NCBI GenBank assembly: GCA_965230345.1
Contig: CBDDKR010000002.1
Coordinates: 3,100,001-3,164,000, forward strand
Direction of reading: 5' to 3'
Origin: JADKBO01 sp965230345
Lineage (GTDB): Bacteria; Bacteroidota; Bacteroidia; Chitinophagales; Saprospiraceae
DNA: 64,000 nt
This document shows positions 26,601 to 37,042 of this stretch, piece after piece (the stretch's first letter is position 1; each line of letters starts with the position of its first letter). The notes under the pieces are model-generated. The model saw only the letters and a list, made by a program, of their open reading frames with translations, made no database searches and was not told where the DNA came from. Made by a program: the position numbers and the translations under genes.

Positions 26601-29048
26601 ATGAACCAACTTTTAACATTATTATTTTTGTTTCTATTGACCAGTGGTTATTCACAATATAACGTGACTGGTAAGATTTTGTCCCCTGAAGGAGACGAGG
26701 TTGAGTCTGCAGTGGTATTTTTAAAGGATAGCCAGTTTTCAGCTATATCTGATGAGAATGGAAAATTTATCTTAGAAAATGTACCTCAGGGGAATTACAT
26801 TTTGGTAGTAACTTATTTGGGTTTTCAAAACATCGAATTACCCATCAATTTACTTCAAGATGAAGCCTTGACATTAAGATTTGAAGGGAAACTATATCAA
26901 TTAGATGAAATTGAAGTTACTTCCAATCAATTAGAGAATTCAGATCCGTTTACACATTCTGATTTTACCAAAACGGAAATGAATCAAAGGAATTCTGGAG
27001 AAGATATTACCTACATGATGCGCCATAAACCATCAATGGTAGTTACTTCAGATGCTGGTGCAGGAATTGGGTATTCGTCTATCCGTATGCGTGGTACGGA
27101 CCAAAGAGGAATTAATGTTACCATCAACGGTGTACCAGTTAATGATGCAGAATCCCATAACGTATTTTGGGTTAATACGCCAGATTTGATTAATTCGATA
27201 TCGAAAATACAAATTCAACGTGGGGTAGGTCCAAGTACTCATGGAGCAGGTTCGTATGGTGGATCCATAAGTATAAGTACAAATGAAGAGCACTTAAAAC
27301 CCTATGTTGAAGTGGGTGGCTTATTTGGAAGCTTTAATTCTTATCGTGGAAGTGTGAAACTAGGTACAGGATTAATAAATAATAAGTATTCTATAGACGC
27401 AAGATATTCTCTAGCAGGATCAGATGGTTATATTGATCGTGCATCATCAGAGTTGTCTTCTTACTATATTTCGGCATCTAAAAAAACAAGTGATTCCTAT
27501 TTGAAGTTTTTGACTTTCTCAGGAAAGGAAAGAACTTACCAAGCTTGGAACGGAGTACCTATTTCTAAAGTAAATGGAGATAGTGATGAATTGGATAAGC
27601 ATTACAATAATAATATTGGTTCCTTGTATAAAACAACGGAGGATTCTTTGAATTTGTATGATTCGGATAGAAGATATAATGCATATCAATACGAAGATCA
27701 AGTAGATGATTATGGACAGAGTTATTACCAATTGCATTATGGTAAAGAAATGACGTCCAATCTATTTTTGCGATCAAGCCTGTTTTATACTCGAGGTAAG
27801 GGATTTTTTGAACAATTTAGATATGGTGACGATTTGAAAGACTACGGAATATCCGACTATATTAATGGAATGGATACTATTTCAGAGGCCAACTTGGTAC
27901 GAAGAAGGTGGTTAGATAATCATTATTTTGGTGGATTGGCATCATTAGATTACAGAGTCAACGATGACCTCCAATTAACCTATGGAGGATTATTCTCTAA
28001 ATACATTGGAGATCATTATGGACAAGTAATATCAGTAGACTTACCAATAAGCATTGATAAATCTCGAAAGTATTATGATAATGCTGGAGAAAAATTGGAT
28101 TGGAACATGTTTGTACAAGGTAAGTATAATATAACTCAACAAATTTCTGTATTTGGAGATGTTCAATGGCGTAATATATCTTATGATGTTGACGGCATTG
28201 ATAATGATGGACGGTCAATAGATATAGAAGAAGACTACTCTTTTATCAATCCCAAATTGGGAATTAACTATAATCTGGGTAATCATGGCGCGTATGCTTC
28301 CCTAGGTGTTGCCAATAGAGAGCCTAATAGGTCTGATTTCTTAGATAATTTTACAGGAGATCTCCCAAGTCATGAAACCCTTTTTGATTATGAATTAGGG
28401 TATAAATACCAAAGAACAAGTACTCAGTTCGAAACCAATTTATACTATATGGATTACAAAGATCAATTGATCTTAACAGGTGACTTAAACGATGTGGGGT
28501 CTGCAATTAGAGTTAATACTCCTGAAAGTTATAGAATGGGAGTGGAAGTGTCACTTACGCAAAAATTGGTAAAAAATCTAGATTGGGTATTCAATGTTAA
28601 TTTGTCTAGAAACAAAATCAAGGAGTTTGATCAAGTGTATTTTGATTATACTGATGGGTTTGAAAAAGTCATTACTACCCATGAAGATGTAGATATCGCA
28701 TTCTCACCAAATGCTGTTTTATTTAATGAATTAAGGTTTTACATCACACCAGCATTTAGTGCATCTTTGGAATCAAAATATGTTGGCAAACAATATCTTG
28801 ATAATACACAATCTGATGATAAAAGTTTAGATGCTTATTTTGTCAATAATGTTCGACTGAGATATACGTTGAATCCAAGTTTTGCCAATAAAGTAGATGT
28901 ATTATTGACTTTAAATAATGTCTTTAATACATTGTATAGTAACAATGGATATACGTATAGTTATAAAGTTGGAGATTTGATCACAGAAACATTTTTATTC
29001 CCTCAAGCTGATTTTAATGCCTCTTTAGGTGCTACAGTGAAATTTTAA
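26601..29048 (+). CDS. TonB-dependent receptor under TPP riboswitch control (probable thiamine-compound importer)
   Basis: 815 residues: signal peptide (to about 18), carboxypeptidase-regulatory-like domain (about 20-100, YNVTGKILSPEGDEVESAVVFLKDSQFSA), plug domain (about 110-225, with IRMRGTDQRGINVTINGVPVNDAESH and VGPSTHGAGSYGGSI), then a long barrel ending FNASLGATVKF. The direct evidence for substrate is the TPP riboswitch in its leader: receptors so regulated in Bacteroidota take up thiamine or its precursors. No thiamine synthesis gene is in the window. The gene is monocistronic; a convergent gene ends 14 bases later. Confidence 0.9.
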   Translation: MNQLLTLLFLFLLTSGYSQYNVTGKILSPEGDEVESAVVFLKDSQFSAISDENGKFILENVPQGNYILVVTYLGFQNIELPINLLQDEALTLRFEGKLYQLDEIEVTSNQLENSDPFTHSDFTKTEMNQRNSGEDITYMMRHKPSMVVTSDAGAGIGYSSIRMRGTDQRGINVTINGVPVNDAESHNVFWVNTPDLINSISKIQIQRGVGPSTHGAGSYGGSISISTNEEHLKPYVEVGGLFGSFNSYRGSVKLGTGLINNKYSIDARYSLAGSDGYIDRASSELSSYYISASKKTSDSYLKFLTFSGKERTYQAWNGVPISKVNGDSDELDKHYNNNIGSLYKTTEDSLNLYDSDRRYNAYQYEDQVDDYGQSYYQLHYGKEMTSNLFLRSSLFYTRGKGFFEQFRYGDDLKDYGISDYINGMDTISEANLVRRRWLDNHYFGGLASLDYRVNDDLQLTYGGLFSKYIGDHYGQVISVDLPISIDKSRKYYDNAGEKLDWNMFVQGKYNITQQISVFGDVQWRNISYDVDGIDNDGRSIDIEEDYSFINPKLGINYNLGNHGAYASLGVANREPNRSDFLDNFTGDLPSHETLFDYELGYKYQRTSTQFETNLYYMDYKDQLILTGDLNDVGSAIRVNTPESYRMGVEVSLTQKLVKNLDWVFNVNLSRNKIKEFDQVYFDYTDGFEKVITTHEDVDIAFSPNAVLFNELRFYITPAFSASLESKYVGKQYLDNTQSDDKSLDAYFVNNVRLRYTLNPSFANKVDVLLTLNNVFNTLYSNNGYTYSYKVGDLITETFLFPQADFNASLGATVKF

Positions 29049-29062
29049 AACACTTTTTGGAT

Positions 29063-29965
29063 TTAACAGAAGATTTCTTTGGCTGCTTTATATGTGTTGG
29101 TATGAGCATCCACAATTATCGAAATCTTTTCAGAATAACCGCCTCCCATTGCACAGACAATTGGGAGGCTTTTTTGTTTGACCCAATTAAATACTATTTG
29201 ATCTCTTTCATAACAACCATTCATTGTTATGGATAACTTACCAAGTTTATCGGTTGATAAGACATCAACTCCAGAAAGATAGAAAACGATATCAGCCTGA
29301 AAGTGTTTTTGGATGTGTTGTAGACTACGGTGTAATAGTTTAAGATATGTATCATCGTCTGTTCCATTTGGTAATGGAACATCTAAATCACTTATTTCTT
29401 TCCGAAGAGGGTAGTTACTTGCACCGTGCATGCTAAAGGTGAAAACATTGGAGTTGTTCATAAATATTCTCGCATTCCCATTTCCTTGGTGCACATCTAA
29501 ATCAATAATCAATGCTTTTTTTATCAACTTCTTTTTAAGTAGATAATTGATCGCAATCGCAAAATCATTAAATACACAAAATCCCTCTCCGCGATCAGCA
29601 TAGGCATGGTGAGTCCCACCAGCAATATTTAAGCATACTTCTTTGGTTTTGATAGAGTGCAAGGCTCCCATAAGTGTTCCATTGGCAATGATTTTTCCTC
29701 GATTAACCAACTCTGATGACAAAGGTAATCCAATATTTCTTGCCTCTTTTCTATTAAGAGATTGGGCATTCAATTTGTCCAGGTATTCCTTGACATGAGT
29801 AAGTAGAATGTCGTGATCTTCTAGTGGTTTGGGTTCAAACAACATAGATTCATCTATGATACCTTGATGTAATAGCTGCAGTTTGAGTAATTCATACTTT
29901 TCCATTGGAAACCTATGTTTAGGTGGCAACGGATAAATATAGGAATCATGAAAAGCAACCTTCAT
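29063..29965 (-). CDS. Histone-deacetylase-family (AcuC/HDAC-like) hydrolase
   Basis: 300 residues, the normal size of the bacterial arginase/deacetylase fold. The active-site signatures are intact: the His pair 119-120 in GGTHHAYADRGEG, the zinc ligands Asp157 and His159 in IDLDVHQGNG, and Asp234 in SGVDVLSTDKLG. MGGGYSEK near the end carries the usual glycine loop. Members remove acetyl groups from lysines, polyamines or small metabolites; the substrate cannot be told here. It lies tail-to-tail with the TonB receptor and 17 bases downstream of the large T9SS gene on the same strand, so read-through is possible. Confidence 0.92.
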   Translation of the reverse strand: MKVAFHDSYIYPLPPKHRFPMEKYELLKLQLLHQGIIDESMLFEPKPLEDHDILLTHVKEYLDKLNAQSLNRKEARNIGLPLSSELVNRGKIIANGTLMGALHSIKTKEVCLNIAGGTHHAYADRGEGFCVFNDFAIAINYLLKKKLIKKALIIDLDVHQGNGNARIFMNNSNVFTFSMHGASNYPLRKEISDLDVPLPNGTDDDTYLKLLHRSLQHIQKHFQADIVFYLSGVDVLSTDKLGKLSITMNGCYERDQIVFNWVKQKSLPIVCAMGGGYSEKISIIVDAHTNTYKAAKEIFC

Positions 29966-29982
29966 TCTAGGAAAAACGAAAA

Positions 29983-32900
29983 CTATCTTAAAACAGTAAT
30001 ATCACCATATTTGACAACCCTTTCTCCAGTTGATTTGGTAGCTTCTAAAACGTATACATATACTCCTGGGTTAACATGCTTACCATTAAACTTACCATTC
30101 CACAAAATCTCACCATTTTGAGGAATAAGATTACTTATACTATGCATTTTGTTTCCCCATCTATCCAGAACCGCAAAGCTATTTATGGTTAATCCACTGT
30201 TGTCATTAACAAAAATGACAAAGTTTTTATTGAGTTCGAATCCATTAGGTGAAATTACATTAGGTAAATGAAAATCATCATTAATATCAATGGTTAATGT
30301 GAGGTTTGCATTGTCAACACATGCATTGCCATAATCAAAAATAACGGTTACAGTTCCTTCACCAGTGAATATCGGATCAGGACAATCCCAGCAACTTAAT
30401 GAACCTGATGTCGTTGTCCAAAAATACGCGGTTAAGTCTGAATCGGCTACTACATTTAGTTGCCATGATGAATCCGATAAAGGAGTGGCTTGGATTGAAC
30501 TGTTAATTGCCATAGCTGCTTCGATGTTAACATCAAAGGCATCTGAACATTCTTGATCAATACTTTGAATTAAAACATTGTGTGTGCCAATACTCAGACC
30601 TATTTCTATAGGAAGATCATTTGAATCATAAGAAGTCATCTCCTCATTGATCTCAACCATTATACTATCGAGGTTGGTATTTTCTATGATTAAGAGCCCA
30701 TCGTCTTCAAGACATTCAGGTTGTACAGTATTCATTTCATAGTCTAGAGGAGAAATTGATAAATTGACATTTACAATACTGTCACACCCGGATATTGATG
30801 CATTAGGTAGTGTTACAGTTCCACTAAGATTATTGCGATCAAAGATTGTTCCACCTACAACTAATTGATAGTCTTCGTCACAAGTTGTATGATTGATATC
30901 ATTAGGAATTACAACTTTCGGTGCAATACTTATTTGTACAATACTATCACAACCATTATGAGCCATGCCAGTTAGGATTTCTGTACCGGATGAATTCGAA
31001 GTACTGTATGTATTGCCATTGATAACTAAGGTTTCGTTGTCACATAAGGTTGTATCAATTATTCCAGAGTTTGATTGGTTAAATGTGATGGTTACTTGAA
31101 CGATACTATCACATCCATTGGAACCAGTCAATGAGATTTCACCACTATTATTAGTTGGCGTATATGTATTCCCCATGTAATCATATGTAGGATCACATGT
31201 AGAGTCTTCAAATTGGCCCATCAAAGCTTCTTGAAACATAAAACTTAAAACAGCAGTATCTCTTGGGCAATCTTGTCCATTTCCTGTAATGTAAAGTATG
31301 GTTGAAGAACCTGGTTGATCAACCATTAATCTATTATCTGTTGATATAGAATAGTTATTATCCGTGGAAACAAATACACCACCCATATCTGCATCGAATA
31401 AGAAATCAGGTAGATTAATCTCTTCAATTATACATTGAGTATGAATGCTATCTTGTCCTGAGTTGGGTAGAGTCTCAATGTTGATGCTAAGAATTGCTGT
31501 ATCAGGAGGACAATTGCCATTTGATTCTAGGATATGTAAAACTTCAACAGATGGAACATTGATCCCAGATGTGTTGAAATCACTTCCTGAGAGATTGGCA
31601 CTATAGTCTTCGCATTCAAAAATGCCTACACTAGACTCCATTGATAAAAGAGTAATTAAATCAATTACTCCTCCTTGACAAGTAGAACTGTTCACATCTT
31701 CACCAGCAGTTGGACTGTCTATGATTACTAAAGTTATCAACGCTGAATCTTCACAAATTCCTTGGTTTAATAAGTCAATATTGCGTCCTTTTACTTTGAT
31801 TTCATATTGTCCCTCACTTAACGAAGAGATGTTGGCACTGGAATTGTTAAATGTTATGGCATTATTGGACGAAGAATAAGATATTTCATCCGCAGTAATT
31901 GAAACCAAGTCTGCAAGTTCAATAGTACTTTCGCCAAGACAAACACTTGTTGTAGTATCATTACCAATTTGTGGGCTACTCATTATCGTTAATGTAAAAA
32001 TTGTTCTGACTACAGGGCATCCTGGTTGGACAACGGTATAAGCAAAATCAAAACTATTGCCCAATGCAGAAGGTGGTAATAGAACATTTGTTGGATCTGT
32101 TAAATCAAATGTACTGCTTCCTTGTTCGGTCCATGTACCGCCAGATGTATAAGGAGCAATAATTCCATCAAATAAATTGATGTTTTCTGATGTTCCACAT
32201 ATAGCAAAATTGTTAGCCGATCCAGAACTAATATTCTCAAATGATATGGTTATCTGTTGGTTTACTTCACAATCTGTATTCCCACTATAAGCATAAAAGA
32301 CCGTATCAGAAGAAAAGACGGTACCACTAGGAATTATTGTACCCATACCAAAGGGTTCTGTATAATATGCCTGTGTACCATTAAGGTTGGTACCTTGAAG
32401 ATCAGGTAAGGTGAAATCCGAACAACTTATGATGTATGTATCTATATCAAATGTAGGAATGGGATGGACTACAATTTGTACCTGAGGTTGGTTTATAACA
32501 CAATTAGTGGTTGTATCAAAAATGTATAATGTTTCGGTTTGATGAATAGAGTCTCCAGAATTATATGCAACTCCATTTCCATTAGGAGAAGAGAAGTACA
32601 TAGCATTTACTCCAACATTAGTACCTGTAATGTCGGGTAATTCGTATGATCCACAATTTTCAATAAGATTTAGTTCATCAAATTCAGTTGGAGCGGTAAT
32701 CTCAATATCAAATTCGAATGTATCCTGAGTACATAAGGTATTTGGGTCAAAAACATAAAGCTTTTGATTGATCGTGATACTATCACCTGGAAAATATGTA
32801 TCACCCTGACCATTAGGCATGGTATAATAACGAACGCTATCAGTGAACCCCGTACCAGATATTAAGGGTAGAATAACAGTGTCACATGATGTTAATGTTG

Positions 32901-35127
32901 CAATTGTATCCCATTCTAATGATCCTGATAGATCAATATGGAAAGATGGTTCATTTGAAGGACAACTTGCATTAATATCAAACAAGAATAATGTATCCGA
33001 CTGAAACAGGGTATCTCCAGGCATGAATTCTGTTCCGTTTCCTCCAGATTCCGTATAGTATTTTACGGAAGAATCACTTGGTTCATTTGGAATTGGAGGT
33101 AAAACATAATATCCACATGTCGTATCATTATCTGGTGCAGTAAGATTGACCTCACTTCCTATTTCAATATCTATTTGTAGTACCTCAATACAGTCCGGTA
33201 ATATTCCATCAATGGCATAGATGGTCGTTGTGTTTCCAATTAAATCTCCTGAATTGAAATAAACACCACTGCCATCAGGTTCGCTATTGTAAAAAGCATT
33301 TCCAGTTAGGTTGATACCTTGTATTTCAGGCAACTTGATAGGCTCACAATCAACAAACGGTCCTATTGGAAATATTTCAGGGATGATTTGATATTGAAAC
33401 TGAACAGCATCTGGCATATCTTCGACATCCTTGCAATCGCCTTCAGGTGTAATTGAAATGACTTGGAAATCAGCATCTCCATTTATATTGAAGTTAAGAC
33501 TGGCAAAAGGGCCAGTAAGTATATATGTATCCGTATATTGGATTCCATCTATAAAATAGACTAACTCAATTTCATAATCTATAGCTTCTTCGAATAAAAA
33601 ATCGATTTGTACATCTTCTCCGTCAATTCCATCTGAATCGCATACGACACACATTTGTTCATTTTGTCCACAGGTCATACTTACAAAACCTGCGTCTCCA
33701 TTTTGTGTTACGATTAAGTCTATAAGAGCTGGATCGGAATCGCAAGTCCCATTGTTGACAACGGCATAAATAGTAGTCGAAGGTCCTATATACGGTGGGA
33801 ATATCTGATTGGTAAGAGCTGGATCATCGTAAAAGGTTACAGTACCAAAAATTCCATTAAGAATTTCACTTTCTAAAGAAGTAAAATCGAATATCCCTTC
33901 ACCATTGCCTTCATCACAAGCTTCCAATTCAGCGTCCTGGGCCACTGGAACAGAAAGAAAATTTATCGTAACGGAAGAGTTTTGAGGAATATCATTACAG
34001 CCGTTAGCATCTGATAATTCTACTAATGTTAATGTCCCACTATTCCCTTCCAGAATCAAAGGCAAGTTAATAGTGTTGTTTCCTCCTGGTGTCCCGCCGA
34101 AACAAACAGTTATAACTTCACTTAATGTGAAGCCTGGAAATGTAACAGGAATGGGAGGCAATACACTAGAGTTAAACACTACATCCAATTCATAGGGCTC
34201 TTGACCGCCCGTAATAGATACATTCACATCAACACATTCGCCAGGGCATAAATCTCCACCACCACTGAGTATGCCCACTGGAGATGAAACATTGACAATC
34301 ATATCATCACTTGGTGGGGGATATGTATTGCCACATATTGTTGTTACTGGATTCCCGGTATAGGTTAAAGTAACACTTGTTCCGTCTTCAGATGGATCAG
34401 GAGTATAGGTAGAATTAGGGTCATTGACATCACCAAAGACTCCAAGACCGCCGCTCCAAGTTCCTTCACCATTTCCTTGTAATGTTACAGAATTCCCAAT
34501 ACAAACTGATAAGTCTGGACCAGCATCGATTGAGGGTGGATCTGCAGTGACCTGTAAGTTGGTAAATCTGAAAACTTCAGCTTGTGCTTTATTCGATGCC
34601 CATACCCGTATGGTCAACGTCATACCATTTATTACATTTCCTGTGTTCCATGTGCCAGTGAAATCAGCGGCAGTTGTACCATGTACATAAAGATCCTCAT
34701 TGTATGTACCATCTATAGTATATGTAAAAACAATTTGATCATGTGAATTGGTAAAAGGGCTCCCACATCCCCATACTGGCATTCCAGGAGAGTCATCCTC
34801 ATAACCTGATGGATCAGCAGAATAGTCCATTGAAATTCCTACATTACTAAATGATGAAATGTCTATGGGACCGAATTCAAAGTATGATTCCCAATCACCA
34901 CCCATAGCACAGCACATGCCTCCATCAATGTTGTTAACAACAAATTCTGACCCTACTATTGCAAAAGTTGAAGAACCACCTCCACAAGAGACTCCATCTG
35001 TAGTTAAGGTTGGGTCTAAGCACCCCAAAAGTCCATCAGCTATTACAATTTGTGAAGACCCACGATGAGGTACCATCAAGAATAAGAAAAGAGCAATTGC
35101 GAGGTTGGTTACTTTACTACTTATCAT
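29983..35127 (-). CDS. Giant T9SS type B secreted protein with tandem modules
   Basis: 1714 residues. A signal peptide (to about residue 25, GSSQ) is followed by an N-terminal domain rich in Gly/Asp/Cys (CxxxxxTTDGVSCGGGSS). Residues 594-977 hold five successive modules whose leading Cys residues fall at 594, 671, 748, 825 and 902 (each 77 apart, last one closed by Cys977), of the pattern C-x3-LP-x-I-x-G-x-N...YY-x2-P-x-G-x-G...GD. Three further repeats of about 51-54 residues share CDSIV (about 1311-1455). The C-terminus is the gliding-motility-associated sorting domain (LPNVISPNGFELN, DRWGNKM, WNGKFNG, PGVYVYVLEAT). It is exported by the type IX system and probably anchored as a surface adhesin-like protein. 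Confidence 0.9.
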   Translation of the reverse strand: MISSKVTNLAIALFLFLMVPHRGSSQIVIADGLLGCLDPTLTTDGVSCGGGSSTFAIVGSEFVVNNIDGGMCCAMGGDWESYFEFGPIDISSFSNVGISMDYSADPSGYEDDSPGMPVWGCGSPFTNSHDQIVFTYTIDGTYNEDLYVHGTTAADFTGTWNTGNVINGMTLTIRVWASNKAQAEVFRFTNLQVTADPPSIDAGPDLSVCIGNSVTLQGNGEGTWSGGLGVFGDVNDPNSTYTPDPSEDGTSVTLTYTGNPVTTICGNTYPPPSDDMIVNVSSPVGILSGGGDLCPGECVDVNVSITGGQEPYELDVVFNSSVLPPIPVTFPGFTLSEVITVCFGGTPGGNNTINLPLILEGNSGTLTLVELSDANGCNDIPQNSSVTINFLSVPVAQDAELEACDEGNGEGIFDFTSLESEILNGIFGTVTFYDDPALTNQIFPPYIGPSTTIYAVVNNGTCDSDPALIDLIVTQNGDAGFVSMTCGQNEQMCVVCDSDGIDGEDVQIDFLFEEAIDYEIELVYFIDGIQYTDTYILTGPFASLNFNINGDADFQVISITPEGDCKDVEDMPDAVQFQYQIIPEIFPIGPFVDCEPIKLPEIQGINLTGNAFYNSEPDGSGVYFNSGDLIGNTTTIYAIDGILPDCIEVLQIDIEIGSEVNLTAPDNDTTCGYYVLPPIPNEPSDSSVKYYTESGGNGTEFMPGDTLFQSDTLFLFDINASCPSNEPSFHIDLSGSLEWDTIATLTSCDTVILPLISGTGFTDSVRYYTMPNGQGDTYFPGDSITINQKLYVFDPNTLCTQDTFEFDIEITAPTEFDELNLIENCGSYELPDITGTNVGVNAMYFSSPNGNGVAYNSGDSIHQTETLYIFDTTTNCVINQPQVQIVVHPIPTFDIDTYIISCSDFTLPDLQGTNLNGTQAYYTEPFGMGTIIPSGTVFSSDTVFYAYSGNTDCEVNQQITISFENISSGSANNFAICGTSENINLFDGIIAPYTSGGTWTEQGSSTFDLTDPTNVLLPPSALGNSFDFAYTVVQPGCPVVRTIFTLTIMSSPQIGNDTTTSVCLGESTIELADLVSITADEISYSSSNNAITFNNSSANISSLSEGQYEIKVKGRNIDLLNQGICEDSALITLVIIDSPTAGEDVNSSTCQGGVIDLITLLSMESSVGIFECEDYSANLSGSDFNTSGINVPSVEVLHILESNGNCPPDTAILSINIETLPNSGQDSIHTQCIIEEINLPDFLFDADMGGVFVSTDNNYSISTDNRLMVDQPGSSTILYITGNGQDCPRDTAVLSFMFQEALMGQFEDSTCDPTYDYMGNTYTPTNNSGEISLTGSNGCDSIVQVTITFNQSNSGIIDTTLCDNETLVINGNTYSTSNSSGTEILTGMAHNGCDSIVQISIAPKVVIPNDINHTTCDEDYQLVVGGTIFDRNNLSGTVTLPNASISGCDSIVNVNLSISPLDYEMNTVQPECLEDDGLLIIENTNLDSIMVEINEEMTSYDSNDLPIEIGLSIGTHNVLIQSIDQECSDAFDVNIEAAMAINSSIQATPLSDSSWQLNVVADSDLTAYFWTTTSGSLSCWDCPDPIFTGEGTVTVIFDYGNACVDNANLTLTIDINDDFHLPNVISPNGFELNKNFVIFVNDNSGLTINSFAVLDRWGNKMHSISNLIPQNGEILWNGKFNGKHVNPGVYVYVLEATKSTGERVVKYGDITVLR

Positions 35128-35512
35128 TACTATGCTTTGTATAAAACAAATTTACATATTTTATTTTGTTAGAACGTTTGAGTAGATTATTAACCCATTG
35201 TTAAGTTTATTTTTCGCTCTTAGAATCTTTATCAATAAGCAAATTTGTGCTATGACTAGTTTGAATTGATTCATGAGGTAAACTTCTTTTAGGAAAAATA
35301 ATTTTTGATAAATTCAAAACCGAATTGCAAAGCGAGATATACAATATTCGAACTTAATGATAACGTATTTTATTCGGAAGAATTAGTAAGCTAGATAAAT
35401 TCAATTTTTCCATAAATTCAAATTCGAATAATATGTTTATCAAGCATTATTGAAAATTCTTAGTCTAAAAATTTACTTTTGCATCATTTTATTACAGTAA
35501 ATATATTTCGAA
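35128..35512. other. Divergent promoter region between the giant T9SS gene and lysS
   Basis: 385 AT-rich bases without a gene. TAAATTTG on the minus strand (35147-35154) is a -7-like box for the T9SS gene. A strong lysS promoter is at the right end. The rest (about 35190-35440) shows no recognised element. Confidence 0.45.
35450..35481 (+). promoter_or_regulatory. Promoter of lysS-plsC-folC
   Basis: TTG (35450-35452) and TACTTTTG (35474-35481), spacer 21, lie 31 bases before the lysS ATG. They match the Bacteroidota consensus. Confidence 0.7.
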
Positions 35513-37042
35513 ATGTCAAATCAGCTTAGTGAGCAAGAGATTATTAGAAGAGATAATCTGAAAGCGATGGTAGACTTGGGCATAGATCCCTTCCCATCGG
35601 ACACATTTGTAGTCAATCAAAAGGCAGACGAAATAAAACAGAAATACACTGAGGATAGCGAAGAATTTCAGGAAGTTTGTCTGGCAGGAAGATTAATGTC
35701 AAGAAGAATCATGGGTAAGGCATCATTTGCTGAAATTCAGGATTCAAGTGGTAGAATTCAAATATATGTGAGTCGAGATGATATCTGTCCTGAAGATGAT
35801 AAAACGATGTACAATACCGTTTTTAAGAAGTTGTTAGATCTTGGGGACTTTATTGGTATCAAAGGTTTTGTATTTAAAACCAAGGTAGGGGAGACATCCA
35901 TTCATGTAAAAGAGTTAACCGTACTTTCAAAATCACTGAGGCCATTACCTGTAGTAAAAACAGATGCTGATGGAAACATCCATGATGGATTCACAGACCT
36001 TGAGCAAAGGTATCGAATGAGATATGTCGATATGGTGGTTAATCCTGAAGTTAGAGAGGTCTTTCGCCAAAGAACACAGATGTACAATTCCATTAGGGAA
36101 TTTTTAAACGCAAAAGATTACTTGGAAGTAGAGACTCCAATCTTACAACCTTTATATGGTGGAGCTGCCGCGCGTCCCTTTAAGACACATCACAATACTT
36201 TAGACATGACGCTATATATGCGTATTGCTAATGAATTGTATCTGAAAAGACTAATTGTTGGTGGTTATGATGGTGTCTATGAGTTTTCGAAGGATTTTAG
36301 GAATGAGGGAATGAGTCGTTTTCATAATCCTGAATTTACGCAGATCGAACTTTACGTAGCCTATAAAGACTATGAATGGATGATGAATTTGGTAGAGGAA
36401 ATGGTAGAAAAAATTGCCATGGATATTCATGCAACTACTGAAGTTAAGGTTGGAGAAAATATGATTAATTTCCAGCGTCCGTGGAAAAGATATACAATGT
36501 ATGAAGCCATTGAAGAGTTTACTGGTATTAACATAGATGGTATGGATGAGGCAGCTTTAAAAGAGACTGCTGAGAGTTTAGGAATCCACGTCGATAAGTC
36601 TATGGGTAAGGCAAAGATTATTGATGAAATTTTCGGAGAAAAGGTTGAAGGTCTATTAATACAACCAACTTTTATTACAGATTATCCTGTTGAAATGTCT
36701 CCATTGGCAAAGAAACATAAGTCTAAGCCAGGATTGGTAGAAAGATTTGAAGCAATCTGTAATGCAAAAGAGATTTGTAATGCCTTCTCTGAATTAAATG
36801 ATCCTATAGATCAACGAGAAAGATTTGAAGCACAACTGGAATTAGGCAAAAGAGGTGATGACGAAGCTATGGTCTTGGATGAAGACTTTTTAAGAGCTTT
36901 AGAATTCGGTATGCCTCCAACTGCAGGACTTGGTATTGGTATGGATCGATTGGCGATGATTATGACCAATCAAAATAGCATTCAAGATGTCCTCTTTTTT
37001 CCTCAAATGAAGCCTGAGAATAAAGGCAATAAAGAAGAGTGA
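35513..37042 (+). CDS. lysS: Lysyl-tRNA synthetase, class II
   Basis: 509 residues, full length. The N-terminal OB-fold tRNA-binding domain (about 55-150; RLMSRRIMGKASFAEIQDSSGRIQIYV) is followed by a class II catalytic core with motif 1 around FLNAKDYLEVETPILQPLYGGA, motif 2 FRNEGMSRFHNPEFTQIELY and motif 3 GLGIGMDRLAMIM. A Bacteroidota-type insert of roughly 60 residues precedes the final part. It charges tRNA-Lys. Its stop overlaps the GTG start of the acyltransferase gene (GTGA), so the genes are coupled. Confidence 0.98.
   Translation: MSNQLSEQEIIRRDNLKAMVDLGIDPFPSDTFVVNQKADEIKQKYTEDSEEFQEVCLAGRLMSRRIMGKASFAEIQDSSGRIQIYVSRDDICPEDDKTMYNTVFKKLLDLGDFIGIKGFVFKTKVGETSIHVKELTVLSKSLRPLPVVKTDADGNIHDGFTDLEQRYRMRYVDMVVNPEVREVFRQRTQMYNSIREFLNAKDYLEVETPILQPLYGGAAARPFKTHHNTLDMTLYMRIANELYLKRLIVGGYDGVYEFSKDFRNEGMSRFHNPEFTQIELYVAYKDYEWMMNLVEEMVEKIAMDIHATTEVKVGENMINFQRPWKRYTMYEAIEEFTGINIDGMDEAALKETAESLGIHVDKSMGKAKIIDEIFGEKVEGLLIQPTFITDYPVEMSPLAKKHKSKPGLVERFEAICNAKEICNAFSELNDPIDQRERFEAQLELGKRGDDEAMVLDEDFLRALEFGMPPTAGLGIGMDRLAMIMTNQNSIQDVLFFPQMKPENKGNKEE

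Noticed and set aside
32199..33348. Regular repeat that could suggest a CRISPR or DNA satellite
   Set aside because: The period is conserved at protein level with strong divergence at DNA level and an intact reading frame, so it is a domain repeat.
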